Source: Planctomycetota bacterium (lineage in GTDB: Bacteria > Planctomycetota > UBA1135 > GCA-002748355). From it: a DNA stretch of 48,752 bases. Below the pieces are notes generated by a model that saw only the letters and a program-made list of their open reading frames with translations, ran no database searches and was not told the DNA's origin. The position numbers and the translations under genes were made by a program. This document shows, one piece after another, positions 17,728 through 26,121 of this stretch. The stretch is from positions 1 to 48,752 of the forward strand of contig JALSSW010000121.1 in assembly GCA_026984035.1 (NCBI GenBank), written 5' to 3'. The stretch's first letter is position 1, and each line of letters opens with the position of its first letter.

Positions 17728-19667
17728 GTGAAGAATTGGTGCGTATCACCCTCCCCGACGGTTCTGTGCGGGAATACCCCAAGGGGACGACGGGAATGGA
17801 GATTGCCTCTTCCATCGGCAAACGCCTGGCTAAGGCTTCGGTTGGGATCGAAATCGATGGGGTGCTTCATGGTTTGATGGAACCGATCATGGAGGACGCC
17901 TCCGTCTCCCTCGTGACCCGGGACTCCAAGGAGGGACTTGAGATGCTTCGCCATTCGGGTGCACACATTATGGCCGATGCCATCAAGCGCCTGCATCCGG
18001 GTGTCAAGCTCTGGAAGGGACCCGCCGTAGAGGACGAACGCTATGGTTTTTATTACGATCTGGACTTTGGGGAGGAGCGGCTCCAACAGGAGGAACTTCC
18101 CAAGATCGAAGAGGAAATGCGAAAGATCGTCAAGGAGAACCTGCCCTTCGAAAAGGAGGTTGTGAGCCGAGATGAGGCCATTGCCATGGCTAAGGAGCTG
18201 AAAGAGGACTACAAGCTTCCCATTCTCGAGCGGATCCCCGAAGACGAACCCATTTCCTTCTACAAACATGGGAATTTCATCGACCTTTGTCGGGGACCAC
18301 ATATCCCCAGCACCGGCACCCTTGGGGATGGCTTTGCGGTTCTCTCGATTTCCGGAGCCTACTTTGGGGACGACGCGGGCCAAAAGATGCTGACTCGGGT
18401 CTATGGCCATGCCTTCGCCGACAAAAAGGCGATGGACCTCCACCGAAAAAACCTTGAGGAGGCAGCCAAACGGGATCATCGTCGCTTGGGTAAGGATCTG
18501 GATCTTTTCTCCTCCATGGGTGAATATGGGGCTGGTCTGATCCTTTGGCACCCCAAGGGCGGGTTCATCCGACACAAGATCGAGGAGTTCTGGAAGCAAC
18601 GGCACCTTGAGGGTGGATATGACTTTGTGTACACCCCCCACATTGCCAAGTCGGTGTTGTGGCAGACCTCGGGCCACCTGGATTTTTATCGGGAGAGTAT
18701 GTACAGCCCCTTGGACGTGGATGGCCAGGAATACCTCTTGAAGCCCATGAACTGTCCCTTCCATGTGCAGATTTATAAGTCGAAGCGGCGTTCCTACCGG
18801 GATCTTCCGATGCGCTGGGCCGAGATGGGGACTGTGTATCGCTACGAGGGAGCGGGGATGCTTCATGGGCTGATGCGGGTCCGGGGTTTTACCCAGGATG
18901 ACGCTCATCTCTTTGTCCTGCCCGAGCAGCTGGCAGACGAGATTTCCCGGGTGTTGGACTTTGTCCTTTCCATCTTGCGAGCCTTCGGTTTTGAAGATTT
19001 CGAAATGGAGCTGTCCACCCGGCCTGAGAAGGCAGTGGGGAGCCATGAGATCTGGGAAAAGGCTACTGCTGCCCTGAAGGGGGCCTTGGACGCCAGTGGC
19101 CTTCCCTATGGGGTGGACGAGGGAGGAGGGGCTTTTTATGGTCCTAAAATTGATGTGAAAATTCGGGATTCCCTCGGAAGGAAGTGGCAGTGCTCCACGA
19201 TCCAACTGGATTTCAATCTCCCCGAGCGCTTTGATCTCAGCTACCAGGACCAGGAGGGAAATAACCTAAGGCCCATCATGATCCATCGGGCACTTTTGGG
19301 CTCCTTGGAGCGTTTTTTCGGCATCCTGATCGAACATTTTGCAGGGGCCTTTCCTCTTTGGCTCACCCCTGTTCAATGCAGTGTGATTACTGTGGGAGAA
19401 CGTCACGAGGAAGTGGCTCGTAAAGCCGTCCAGCTCCTGAAAAAACAAGGCCTTCGAGTGGAATTGGATGCCTCCTCGGAGAAGGTCGGAGCAAAGATCC
19501 GGAAACACCTTTGGGCCGAAAAAGTTCCCTTGATCGCAGTGGTCGGAGACCAAGAATTGGAGTCAGGGACCCTTTCTGTCCGAGGAAGAAAGGACGGGGA
19601 TTTGGGGGAAATGACCCCCGAAGCACTCGGAGAATGGATCCGGAAAAGAGTGGATTCTCGCCAATGA
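17724..19667 (+). CDS. thrS: Threonyl-tRNA synthetase
   Basis: A 647-residue protein with the full bacterial layout: TGS domain (about 5-65, ITLPDGSVREYPKGTT), the SAD editing domain with HSGAHIMADAIKRL, the class II core with MNCPFHVQIYKS (zinc-binding cysteine) and YRYEGAGMLHGLMRVRGFTQDD, and the anticodon-binding domain from about 545 (VQCSVITVGERHEEVA). It charges tRNA-Thr in the cytoplasm. The start overlaps the serS stop by 4 bases, so the two synthetases are translationally coupled. That pairing is unusual, whereas thrS next to infC is common. Confidence 0.97.
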   Translation: MSEELVRITLPDGSVREYPKGTTGMEIASSIGKRLAKASVGIEIDGVLHGLMEPIMEDASVSLVTRDSKEGLEMLRHSGAHIMADAIKRLHPGVKLWKGPAVEDERYGFYYDLDFGEERLQQEELPKIEEEMRKIVKENLPFEKEVVSRDEAIAMAKELKEDYKLPILERIPEDEPISFYKHGNFIDLCRGPHIPSTGTLGDGFAVLSISGAYFGDDAGQKMLTRVYGHAFADKKAMDLHRKNLEEAAKRDHRRLGKDLDLFSSMGEYGAGLILWHPKGGFIRHKIEEFWKQRHLEGGYDFVYTPHIAKSVLWQTSGHLDFYRESMYSPLDVDGQEYLLKPMNCPFHVQIYKSKRRSYRDLPMRWAEMGTVYRYEGAGMLHGLMRVRGFTQDDAHLFVLPEQLADEISRVLDFVLSILRAFGFEDFEMELSTRPEKAVGSHEIWEKATAALKGALDASGLPYGVDEGGGAFYGPKIDVKIRDSLGRKWQCSTIQLDFNLPERFDLSYQDQEGNNLRPIMIHRALLGSLERFFGILIEHFAGAFPLWLTPVQCSVITVGERHEEVARKAVQLLKKQGLRVELDASSEKVGAKIRKHLWAEKVPLIAVVGDQELESGTLSVRGRKDGDLGEMTPEALGEWIRKRVDSRQ

Positions 19668-19755
19668 TCGCTGGGTACCCTCTTCTCCTGTCCTATTTTC
19701 CGGTTAGAATCCTCGGCATCTTGTTTATGGAATTCCCACTGAATGTTTAACTGGA

Positions 19756-19783
19756 GAGTCGTCGGGTTTTTCCCGGGCGGCTC
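19756..19783 (+). promoter_or_regulatory. Hairpin in infC leader, next to the ribosome binding site
   Basis: GAGTCGTCGGG-TTTTT-CCC(G)GGCGGCTC can form 11 base pairs (two G-U) with one bulge and a five-T loop. It ends 5 bases before AAGGAGGT, the infC ribosome binding site. The T run is in the loop, so it is not a terminator. A translational control role for infC is inferred. Confidence 0.5.
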
Positions 19784-19798
19784 CCGATAAGGAGGTCT

Positions 19799-20401
19799 TT
19801 GAGACACCAACGACGCCAACCCCCCCCGAGGGAAACGCACCGGATCAACACCATGATTCGGATTCCACAAATCTTCGTCATTGATGATGAAGGTACACAG
19901 CTTGGAGTGATGCCAACCAAGGAGGCCTTGGCCATGGCTCGGGAAAAGGGACTGGATCTCGTCGAAGTTGCGGCGAACCAGCGTCCCCCTGTTTGCCGCA
20001 TCATGGACTATGGTCGCTTCAAGTATGAGACCAAGAAAAAGGCTGCCGCCTCCAAAAAGAAGCAGCACCAGATCAACCTTAAGGAGGTTCGGGTTCGCCC
20101 GAAAATCGCATCGGGAGATCTAGAGGTCAAGATCAAGAAGGTGAAGGAATTCCTTGCCAAGGGGGACAAGGTCCAAGTGACTTGTCTTTTCCGCGGCCGG
20201 GAAATGGCTCACCAAGATGTTGGGCTGGATGTGATGCGGCGTTTGTTTGAAGCCGTGGAGGATCGTTCCAAGATCGAGAGAGAGCCTCGGCTTGAAGGCC
20301 GTCGCATGATCATGATCCTTGTTCCCTATAAGGGGGCCAAGGCTGACAAGGCGAGGGCGGAACAGGCTGCGGCCGAGAGAGCTAAGAAGGATCAAGGTTA
20401 A
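19799..20401 (+). CDS. infC: Translation initiation factor IF-3
   Basis: A 200-residue protein. The N-domain begins RRQPPPRETHRINTMIRIP and FVIDDEGTQLGVMPTKEAL; the linker YGRFKYETKKK and the C-domain (INLKEVRVRPKIASGDLEVK) are all standard. A short A/K-rich tail follows. The start is taken as TTG 19799, because the conserved N-terminal residues lie upstream of the first ATG (19853). The spacing from GGAGG to TTG is short (3 bases). Non-AUG infC starts are known in other bacteria as the basis of IF-3 self-regulation. The usual rpmI and rplT partners do not follow; a permease gene does. A strong hairpin precedes the ribosome binding site. Confidence 0.93.
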   Translation: MRHQRRQPPPRETHRINTMIRIPQIFVIDDEGTQLGVMPTKEALAMAREKGLDLVEVAANQRPPVCRIMDYGRFKYETKKKAAASKKKQHQINLKEVRVRPKIASGDLEVKIKKVKEFLAKGDKVQVTCLFRGREMAHQDVGLDVMRRLFEAVEDRSKIEREPRLEGRRMIMILVPYKGAKADKARAEQAAAERAKKDQG

Positions 20402-20531
20402 TCCAGGTTCTGCATGACCTCTTTTCGGCTTCTAACACTTTGTTCTCCCGGGCCTGAATGCTTCATTCTCTTGTGGCTTTGTCTTCTTTTGGGACGATTT
20501 CATGAATGATGTGGAGTAAGAGGGACAGGTT

Positions 20532-21662
20532 TTGACCTCGGTGGGAGACCCCGGAACTCCTCTTGATGGCGGGAGGCGTCGCAAGACCGTCCTGATTCTT
20601 TTAATCTCGGGCTTGGTTCTGATCGGGATTGCCTTTTGGCTGAGAGCGGTGGTGGGTCCTCTCCTCATTGCTCTGGCCCTCGCTTATATCTTGGAGCCTC
20701 TCGTCCAGTATTTAGGGCGCAAGAGGATCCCCCGAACTTTGGCTGTCATTCTCTGCTTTTTGGCCTTTCTGGGAATCTCGGGGGCGGCCCTTTGGTACTT
20801 GGTCGCCGGAGCGATTGACCTCTATGAAGCTGCTTTTTTGGGAGATCCCAATGTGGCCGGGAGCCAGGGGTTCCTCTACGAACTCCCAGAGAAGGTTCTT
20901 CAATTCTTCCATACCAACCTTGAACCCCATCTGGGACCTGCATGGAAGAAAAGCGCGGAGGATTTTCTCAATGGGGTTCTCCAACCCCAGCGCCTTGGGG
21001 AACTCCTGCAGCAGGGGGCGGAGACTTTGGGGGGTTTAGGTTCAGGGATCAGCGGCTTTTTCAACCTGATCAGCTTGGTCTTCCTGGTCCCCATCTATTT
21101 ACTCTACTTCATGCTCGATTTTCCCAGGGTTAAGACCTGGATTCGGGATCATCTCCCCGGGAGACAACGGGGAAGGATCCTCAAGGTTGCGGGTCAGATT
21201 CATATCGGCCTTTCGGCCTTTTTCCGGGGGAGGCTTTCAATTGCCTTGATCAAAGGGATGCTCTTATCGATCGGGCTCTTCTTTTTGGGGGTACCTTATG
21301 CCTTTGTGCTCGGGATTTTGTCGGGGCTCTTTTCCATTCTCCCTTTCCTGGGGGCTTTGATTGGATTGGTGTCCTCCATTGCCGTTGCCCTGGGCGACAC
21401 CGGCTTGGGGGTGGGGCCTCTTCTTTGGATCACGGGGATCTTTCTTGCCGCTGAGGGAATCGAGGGCTACATCCTCTATCCCATGATCCTGGGGGATAAG
21501 CTGGACATGCATCCTGTGACGATGTTGTTCAGTCTTTTGTTTTGGGGGGCCATCTTCGGTTTGTTTGGGGTTTTGGTGGCCATCCCCTTAACGATCATTG
21601 TGCGGGTTTTGGCCCGAGAATACCTACTTCCGCCGCTGGAGAACCTCGCAGCGGAGGAGTAG
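20532..21662 (+). CDS. AI-2E family transporter (PerM/YdiK type)
   Basis: A 376-residue integral membrane protein starting at TTG 20532 (AAGAGGG 7 bases upstream; GTG 20541 is an alternative). It has the family pattern: hydrophobic pairs near residues 19-65, a soluble segment 95-165, then LVPIYLLYFMLDFPRVKTWI and the conserved GVPYAFVLGILSGLFSILPFLG, EGYILYPMILGDKLDMHP and FGLFGVLVAIPLT. Family knowledge: UPF0118/AI-2E permeases export various solutes, including the autoinducer AI-2 in one case; some act as sodium/proton antiporters. The substrate here is unknown. The gene is convergent with the S41 protease, with only 14 bases between the stops. Confidence 0.9.
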   Translation: MTSVGDPGTPLDGGRRRKTVLILLISGLVLIGIAFWLRAVVGPLLIALALAYILEPLVQYLGRKRIPRTLAVILCFLAFLGISGAALWYLVAGAIDLYEAAFLGDPNVAGSQGFLYELPEKVLQFFHTNLEPHLGPAWKKSAEDFLNGVLQPQRLGELLQQGAETLGGLGSGISGFFNLISLVFLVPIYLLYFMLDFPRVKTWIRDHLPGRQRGRILKVAGQIHIGLSAFFRGRLSIALIKGMLLSIGLFFLGVPYAFVLGILSGLFSILPFLGALIGLVSSIAVALGDTGLGVGPLLWITGIFLAAEGIEGYILYPMILGDKLDMHPVTMLFSLLFWGAIFGLFGVLVAIPLTIIVRVLAREYLLPPLENLAAEE

Positions 21663-21676
21663 GTTTTTCGAAGCTT

Positions 21677-24037
21677 TTATTTTTTACCCACTTTCATCTC
21701 TTTTTCTTTTTTCTTGGGCTCCTTGACCTTCCAGACCTGCGCAAATTCAGGGAAGGATTTGTAGCTCTTCCCCATTTCCTTGAGGAGGGTGTCGATCGCA
21801 GCCTGGAGTTGGTTGTCTTCTTGGAAGTCTCCCAGGATACGGCCACCCGGCCAGGATTTTCCTCTCAGGTCAGCGACCTTCTCTCGGATCACGATGCGGA
21901 TCCATTTGCGGATGTCATCTTTACTGAGCTTGGTATCCAGGCTCTTGTAAAAGGCATCGAAATCGGGGTAGAGCGCCGTGTTGCCCTCGTCGGAGATGGC
22001 GATCTTCATGAACTCCTTTTTGTGGGTGTCCATGTGCTTCTTCACGTAGTCCTGGAAGACCCCTTTGGTCCAGAGTTCGGAAAGAACTGCATTTTTCCAG
22101 AGGTCTCCGATCTTTTGCGTCATGAGAGGAACCTTTCGGTCCGGAAGGACTCCATAGTCTTTGTTGAGGATCTTGCCTTCTGAGTCGAACTTTTTGTCCG
22201 GGCAGCGTCCATCGGGGAGATAGTAACGAGCGATGGTGATCCTGGCTCGGGCTCCCGGGTCATATTTTTTGTTGCCGTTGAGGTCTTTAAAGCTTTCCCA
22301 TTCATCCCAGCGCCGGTTGTTGTTTTCATCGGTATAGGGTTCGCCCGGACGGGCGCGGACAGGGAAGAGGTTTTGGACGGAGCCCTTTCCGTAGGTCTGA
22401 GTACCTACGATTTTGGCACGCTTCAGGGCTTGGAGGGATCCCGAGACAATCTCGGAGGCTGAGGCCGTGTACCCGTTTACCAAAACAACAATGGGCATCT
22501 TGGGGTAGTGGGCCGAACCCTTGGGGGTTCTTGTATAGAGTTTTTCAGGGCGATAGATCCTGCCCTTAGTGGTGACGACCAGTTTTCCCTCGGGGAGAAA
22601 GAGGCTGTCCACTGCACGGGCTTGTTCGAGGTAGCCGCCTCCGTTGTTCCGGAGATCGATGATCGCTCCCTTGGCGCCCCTTTTCACAAGAGCACTTAAA
22701 TGTTTAGCCAGTTCTTGACTGGTGTGCAGCCCGAAGGTGAGGATTTCGATGTAAGCCAGATTGCCCGGGAGGAGTTCGGAGTTGACCGAAGGCACCTGGA
22801 TGGCGGCCCGATGCAGGCTGATGTCCTTGGGTTTGGGCCAACCTGGCCGCCAAACGGTGATCGTGACGGCTGTGCCGGGCTTCCCCTTGAGTCTTCGGAT
22901 GATTTCCTCTTGAGGTTGATCGGCAGTACTCCAACCATCCACCTTGGTGATGTGATCCCCTGAAAGGAGGCCGGCTCGATAAGCGGGACCCGAATAGATG
23001 GGTCGAGTGATCTTAAAGTTCCCTTGGGGATCGGTGTTCACATAAGCCCCAATCCCTCCATAGTCTCGGTTGAGTTCGAAAGCGAAGCGCCGGTATTCAT
23101 CACTGGTATAAAAGCTTGAGAACGGATGGCTGGCCTTCATCAAGCCCTTTGCAGCCCGGTCCAAGAGGAAGTTCGTCTTGAGTTTGAGCCCGTCATCGTG
23201 AAACTGACGGATTTTGTTGAGCAGTTCGCTGATCAAGGCAAGGCGCTTGTCAGTGTTTCGGGAGGACTGACCATTTCCGATCCGGGCTTCGCCAAGACGG
23301 CGCAACAGCATTTCAACGCGGCGGTTGCGGCGCTCTACCTCCAGCCAGGCTTTTGCGCGTTTTCCTTCTGGGGTGGGTTCTTCCTGGATTTCCTCGAGGA
23401 GGGCTCGGGCGCCTCCGGTCATCAGATCCCCGATTTCAGCCAAGGCAAGGGCCCCTTGGATCCGGTTATTGCGATCCCGGGATTTTAAGAATTGGAGGAG
23501 GGTCCGTCGGGCCAGGAGTTTTTCTTCGGCCTTGCCAGCAATGTTATAGAGGGAACGGGCGGCCACAAGCCTAAGGCTGGGGTCTTGGGTGTCATCGCCC
23601 AAGACTTTGGCCAGGCTGCGGCGAGCTTTTCTTTGGGCTCGGATGGGGAGATCCTCATCTCCACAAAGGTCAGCGGCTGCCTTGCGTTGTTCAAGATCTT
23701 TTCCGGTTTCGAGAATCGGGATTAAAAGGGAAACAGCCTGACGCCCATCCAATCTTCGGAGCAGGACAGCTGCGACCAACTTTCCTTGGGGGCCGACGAT
23801 CTTCGAGGCTTGTTCCAGTTGATTGATCAGGCTGTCTTCGGGGAGATCCAAAGCTTGGATTTGCTCTCGAATCCCCCAAGCCTTACTCAAGGGGAGCCGA
23901 TCGGCCTTTTTGAGAAGATTGACAAGCTTCTCGCCCTGTTGACGGCTCAAGGTTGAGGGAACTCTGGAGGATGGACTCAGAGCTTTGGGGGAAGAGAAAG
24001 GGAATAAGCCCGCTGCCAAGAAGATAATAATGCGCAT
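21677..24037 (-). CDS. S41 family C-terminal processing protease with EF-hand-like insert
   Basis: A 786-residue secreted protease and the only minus-strand gene. N-terminal hydrophobic signal (1-20), then a helical, HEAT-like region (about 60-250), a PDZ domain (about 326-410, with AGLLSGDHITKVDG), and the S41 catalytic core with NGYTASASEIVSG (S526) and TYGKGSVQ (K551). The 25-residue spacing is as in CtpB. Right after the catalytic lysine is an insert: DENNNRRWDEWE (570-581) and DLNGNKKYDPGA (585-596), whose acidic/Asn spacing fits calcium-binding loops. The core then resumes at TIARYYLPDGR. A C-terminal extension of about 140 residues ends in K/E-rich sequence. It likely processes exported proteins in the periplasm. 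Confidence 0.92.
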   Translation of the reverse strand: MRIIIFLAAGLFPFSSPKALSPSSRVPSTLSRQQGEKLVNLLKKADRLPLSKAWGIREQIQALDLPEDSLINQLEQASKIVGPQGKLVAAVLLRRLDGRQAVSLLIPILETGKDLEQRKAAADLCGDEDLPIRAQRKARRSLAKVLGDDTQDPSLRLVAARSLYNIAGKAEEKLLARRTLLQFLKSRDRNNRIQGALALAEIGDLMTGGARALLEEIQEEPTPEGKRAKAWLEVERRNRRVEMLLRRLGEARIGNGQSSRNTDKRLALISELLNKIRQFHDDGLKLKTNFLLDRAAKGLMKASHPFSSFYTSDEYRRFAFELNRDYGGIGAYVNTDPQGNFKITRPIYSGPAYRAGLLSGDHITKVDGWSTADQPQEEIIRRLKGKPGTAVTITVWRPGWPKPKDISLHRAAIQVPSVNSELLPGNLAYIEILTFGLHTSQELAKHLSALVKRGAKGAIIDLRNNGGGYLEQARAVDSLFLPEGKLVVTTKGRIYRPEKLYTRTPKGSAHYPKMPIVVLVNGYTASASEIVSGSLQALKRAKIVGTQTYGKGSVQNLFPVRARPGEPYTDENNNRRWDEWESFKDLNGNKKYDPGARARITIARYYLPDGRCPDKKFDSEGKILNKDYGVLPDRKVPLMTQKIGDLWKNAVLSELWTKGVFQDYVKKHMDTHKKEFMKIAISDEGNTALYPDFDAFYKSLDTKLSKDDIRKWIRIVIREKVADLRGKSWPGGRILGDFQEDNQLQAAIDTLLKEMGKSYKSFPEFAQVWKVKEPKKKEKEMKVGKK

Positions 24038-24282
24038 GCAAGTCCTCGAGTTGGATCAATAAGGAAAGGGTCTTCAAACGATTCCTTTCTTTGGATGCTC
24101 CCGGCACAAAATCGTTCCGGGACAGACCTCATATGGTATAGGCCCTTTTCCCATTGGAATCGACACATCCCGAACGGGGAATGAAGGAAGACCGTATTTT
24201 TCCCTACTTTGGACCTCTTGGACCGTTTGAAACCTTGTTGCCCTGCTCAAGAAGCGACTTTTTGAGGACCGATGAAGGGGGC

Positions 24283-25488
24283 ATGGGGAAAAAAGATGGA
24301 TTCGAAGAAGTTCGGGAAGGGGACTGGATCTCTTTTCAGCCTGAGACCCTGGGCCGCAAGGCCTTGGGTGTCCTCTTTCTCCTTTTGAGTCTAGGGATTG
24401 GCTACCTTTTTGTTACCGGGAAATTCCATGATCCCCATGGAAAGGTGGCTTCGCCATGGGGAGCCATGATTCCTGGGTTTCTGGTTGGTCTCCCCGGCCT
24501 TGGACTCTTTTTGTTCAGGTCGGGGATTCGGGTCAACGCCAAGGAAAGGCTGATCCAAAGCTGGTGGGGTTTTGTCGGGCCCTGGAGGATGCGTGAGGAA
24601 TCTCTGACCTCATTCAGCCACGTCGAGGTTCTGAAAGAGGTTCGGCGTTCGGGGAATCAAACCGTTATTCACTATCCTGTGCGGCTGGTGGGAGAAGGGA
24701 AAGCGCTCAGGTTTGTGACCGCACAAGAACCCCTGCGTGCGCGGCGCCTCTCCGAAAGATTTGCTTCAGCGGTGGCCATGCCTCTGCATAACCATCTGTC
24801 CGGCATCCCCGTCATCCGAACTCCCGAAGAATTCGATCGGAGTCTTGGGGAAAATATCATTGCGTCCGGTGAACTCCCCCAACTGCCTCCCCAACCTGCC
24901 GATTCCAAGGTCGCCCTCCAGGTCGAAGGGGACAGTCTCCAGGTGGAAATCCCAGCACCAGGCTTGCTGCGAGGAGGGGGGGCGCTTCTTCTCCTTTTGT
25001 TTCCCTTCTCGGCTCTGAGCATTGGATTGTTTTTCACCTTCATGAAGGACTTTCCTCAGAGTGTCCGCCTGGTTTTTTTGGGGATTGCCATCGTCCCTTT
25101 GATGGGGGCTTTTGCCTATGCTCTTGCCCGGGGGGTCCGAAGAGAGATCCTCGAGGTGGGCCCAAAGGAGATTGTCGTCCGCTCTTGCTACCCCTGGATG
25201 GAACGCTCCAAATCCCTCCTGACCCGGGAAGTCGAAGAGATGACCCAGACCGACGGAAACAAAAACGCCTCACCCCTGGCAGGCTTGCTTGCCATCGGAG
25301 GTGTTACCTTGATGGCCGACGAAAACGTGCTGAGCTTTGGGGCAAGTCTCTCGAAAGAGGATCGCAGGTTTTTGATCGACTTGGTGCGCTATGTCCTGGC
25401 TCGCAGTGTGGCTAAGAATCCCCCCCCCAAAAAAAAAACCACAGGGGTAGCCCTGTTTCGGCCCATCCTTAGAAGTTTTTCAGGCTGA
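24283..25488 (+). CDS. Membrane protein of unknown function, possible PH-like domains
   Basis: A 401-residue protein with four predicted helices in two pairs: about 26-44 and 62-80 near the N-terminus, and about 236-256 and 264-282 in the middle. Each pair is followed by a soluble region with alternating strands (RVNAKERLIQSWWGF; REILEVGPKEIVVRSCY), which resembles the bacterial PH-domain layout; this is a weak fold guess. The frame stays open back to TTG 24154, with another ATG at 24181. I chose ATG 24283 because AAGGGGG lies just upstream and the residues before it look non-coding. It is divergent from the S41 gene. A tract of nine C then ten A lies 50 bases before the stop. Confidence 0.6.
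   Translation: MGKKDGFEEVREGDWISFQPETLGRKALGVLFLLLSLGIGYLFVTGKFHDPHGKVASPWGAMIPGFLVGLPGLGLFLFRSGIRVNAKERLIQSWWGFVGPWRMREESLTSFSHVEVLKEVRRSGNQTVIHYPVRLVGEGKALRFVTAQEPLRARRLSERFASAVAMPLHNHLSGIPVIRTPEEFDRSLGENIIASGELPQLPPQPADSKVALQVEGDSLQVEIPAPGLLRGGGALLLLLFPFSALSIGLFFTFMKDFPQSVRLVFLGIAIVPLMGAFAYALARGVRREILEVGPKEIVVRSCYPWMERSKSLLTREVEEMTQTDGNKNASPLAGLLAIGGVTLMADENVLSFGASLSKEDRRFLIDLVRYVLARSVAKNPPPKKKTTGVALFRPILRSFSG
25420..25438 (+). repeat. C9-A10 homopolymer tract inside the membrane protein gene
   Basis: Nine C bases (25420-25428) are directly followed by ten A bases (25429-25438), encoding NPPPKKKT near the C-terminus. A gain or loss of one base would replace the last 17 or so residues. Such tracts are slippage-prone and are a frequent source of phase variation or of sequencing error. 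Confidence 0.7.
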
Positions 25489-25617
25489 ATCCACCTCCCT
25501 CCATCCGGAAGGGCTCCTTAGAAAGGTTTGGGGGAGAATTCAGGGCTTCCACAGCTATGATCTCCTTTTTTATTCGGAACCTGTGGATGGAATGGGCTCT
25601 GCCCGGGAGCTTGTGGA

Positions 25618-26121
25618 TTGACCGAAAACGAAGAGCAGGCTGGGTTCAGCCATCTAGACGCCCGAGGCCGGGCGAAAATGGTGGATGTGGGGGCCAAGGA
25701 GGTGACGCGGCGGCGTGCCATGGCCGAGTGCTGGGTGGAGTTAGGTCCTGAACTCTGTGCGCGGATTGTGGAGGGAGATCTCCCCAAGGGGGATGTTCTG
25801 GCAGTCGCCCGGATTGCGGGGATCCAAGGGGCCAAGCGGACTCCGGAGCTGATCCCCCTCTGCCATGGCATCGCTCTGGATCAAGTTCGAGTAGAGCTGG
25901 AAGTGTTTCCTGGCGAGGGGCGGGTTCGGATTGAGACAGAGGCTTCTTGTTCGGCCAAGACAGGGGTGGAGATGGAAGCGCTTACGGCGGCCTCGATCTC
26001 GGCCCTGACTCTCTATGACATGTGTAAGGCCCTGCGGAAGGGGATCCGCATCGAAGGCCTCCGCTTACTCCGTAAGGAGGGGGGGCGCTCGGGGACTTGG
26101 ACGGCGGACGGGGAATTGTGA
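25618..26121 (+). CDS. moaC: Cyclic pyranopterin monophosphate synthase MoaC
   Basis: A 167-residue protein with nearly every MoaC signature: SHLDARGRAKMVDVGAKEVT at the start, KGDVLAVARIAGIQGAKRT, ELIPLCHG, and KTGVEMEALTAASISALTLYDMCKA (conserved Asp and Lys of the active site). It converts the GTP-derived cyclised intermediate into cyclic pyranopterin monophosphate, the second step of molybdenum cofactor synthesis, in the cytoplasm. TTG 25618 is the likely start, with GGGAG about 8 bases upstream. The stop overlaps the asd start (GTGA). No other moa gene is nearby. Confidence 0.95.
   Translation: MTENEEQAGFSHLDARGRAKMVDVGAKEVTRRRAMAECWVELGPELCARIVEGDLPKGDVLAVARIAGIQGAKRTPELIPLCHGIALDQVRVELEVFPGEGRVRIETEASCSAKTGVEMEALTAASISALTLYDMCKALRKGIRIEGLRLLRKEGGRSGTWTADGEL

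Noticed and set aside
17694..19205. 503-codon open frame on the minus strand inside thrS, and a similar 378-codon one at 5782-6918 over sucCD
   Set aside because: Antisense to well-conserved genes, no family resemblance; shadow frames caused by codon bias.
22023..22031. TGGGTGTCC in the S41 gene, and again at 24365-24373 in the next gene
   Set aside because: Nine-base matches expected by chance at about this frequency; flanks do not fit the consensus.
24154..24282. Longer N-terminus for the membrane protein from TTG 24154
   Set aside because: No ribosome binding site before TTG and residues there look non-coding; ATG 24283 is favoured, though not proven.
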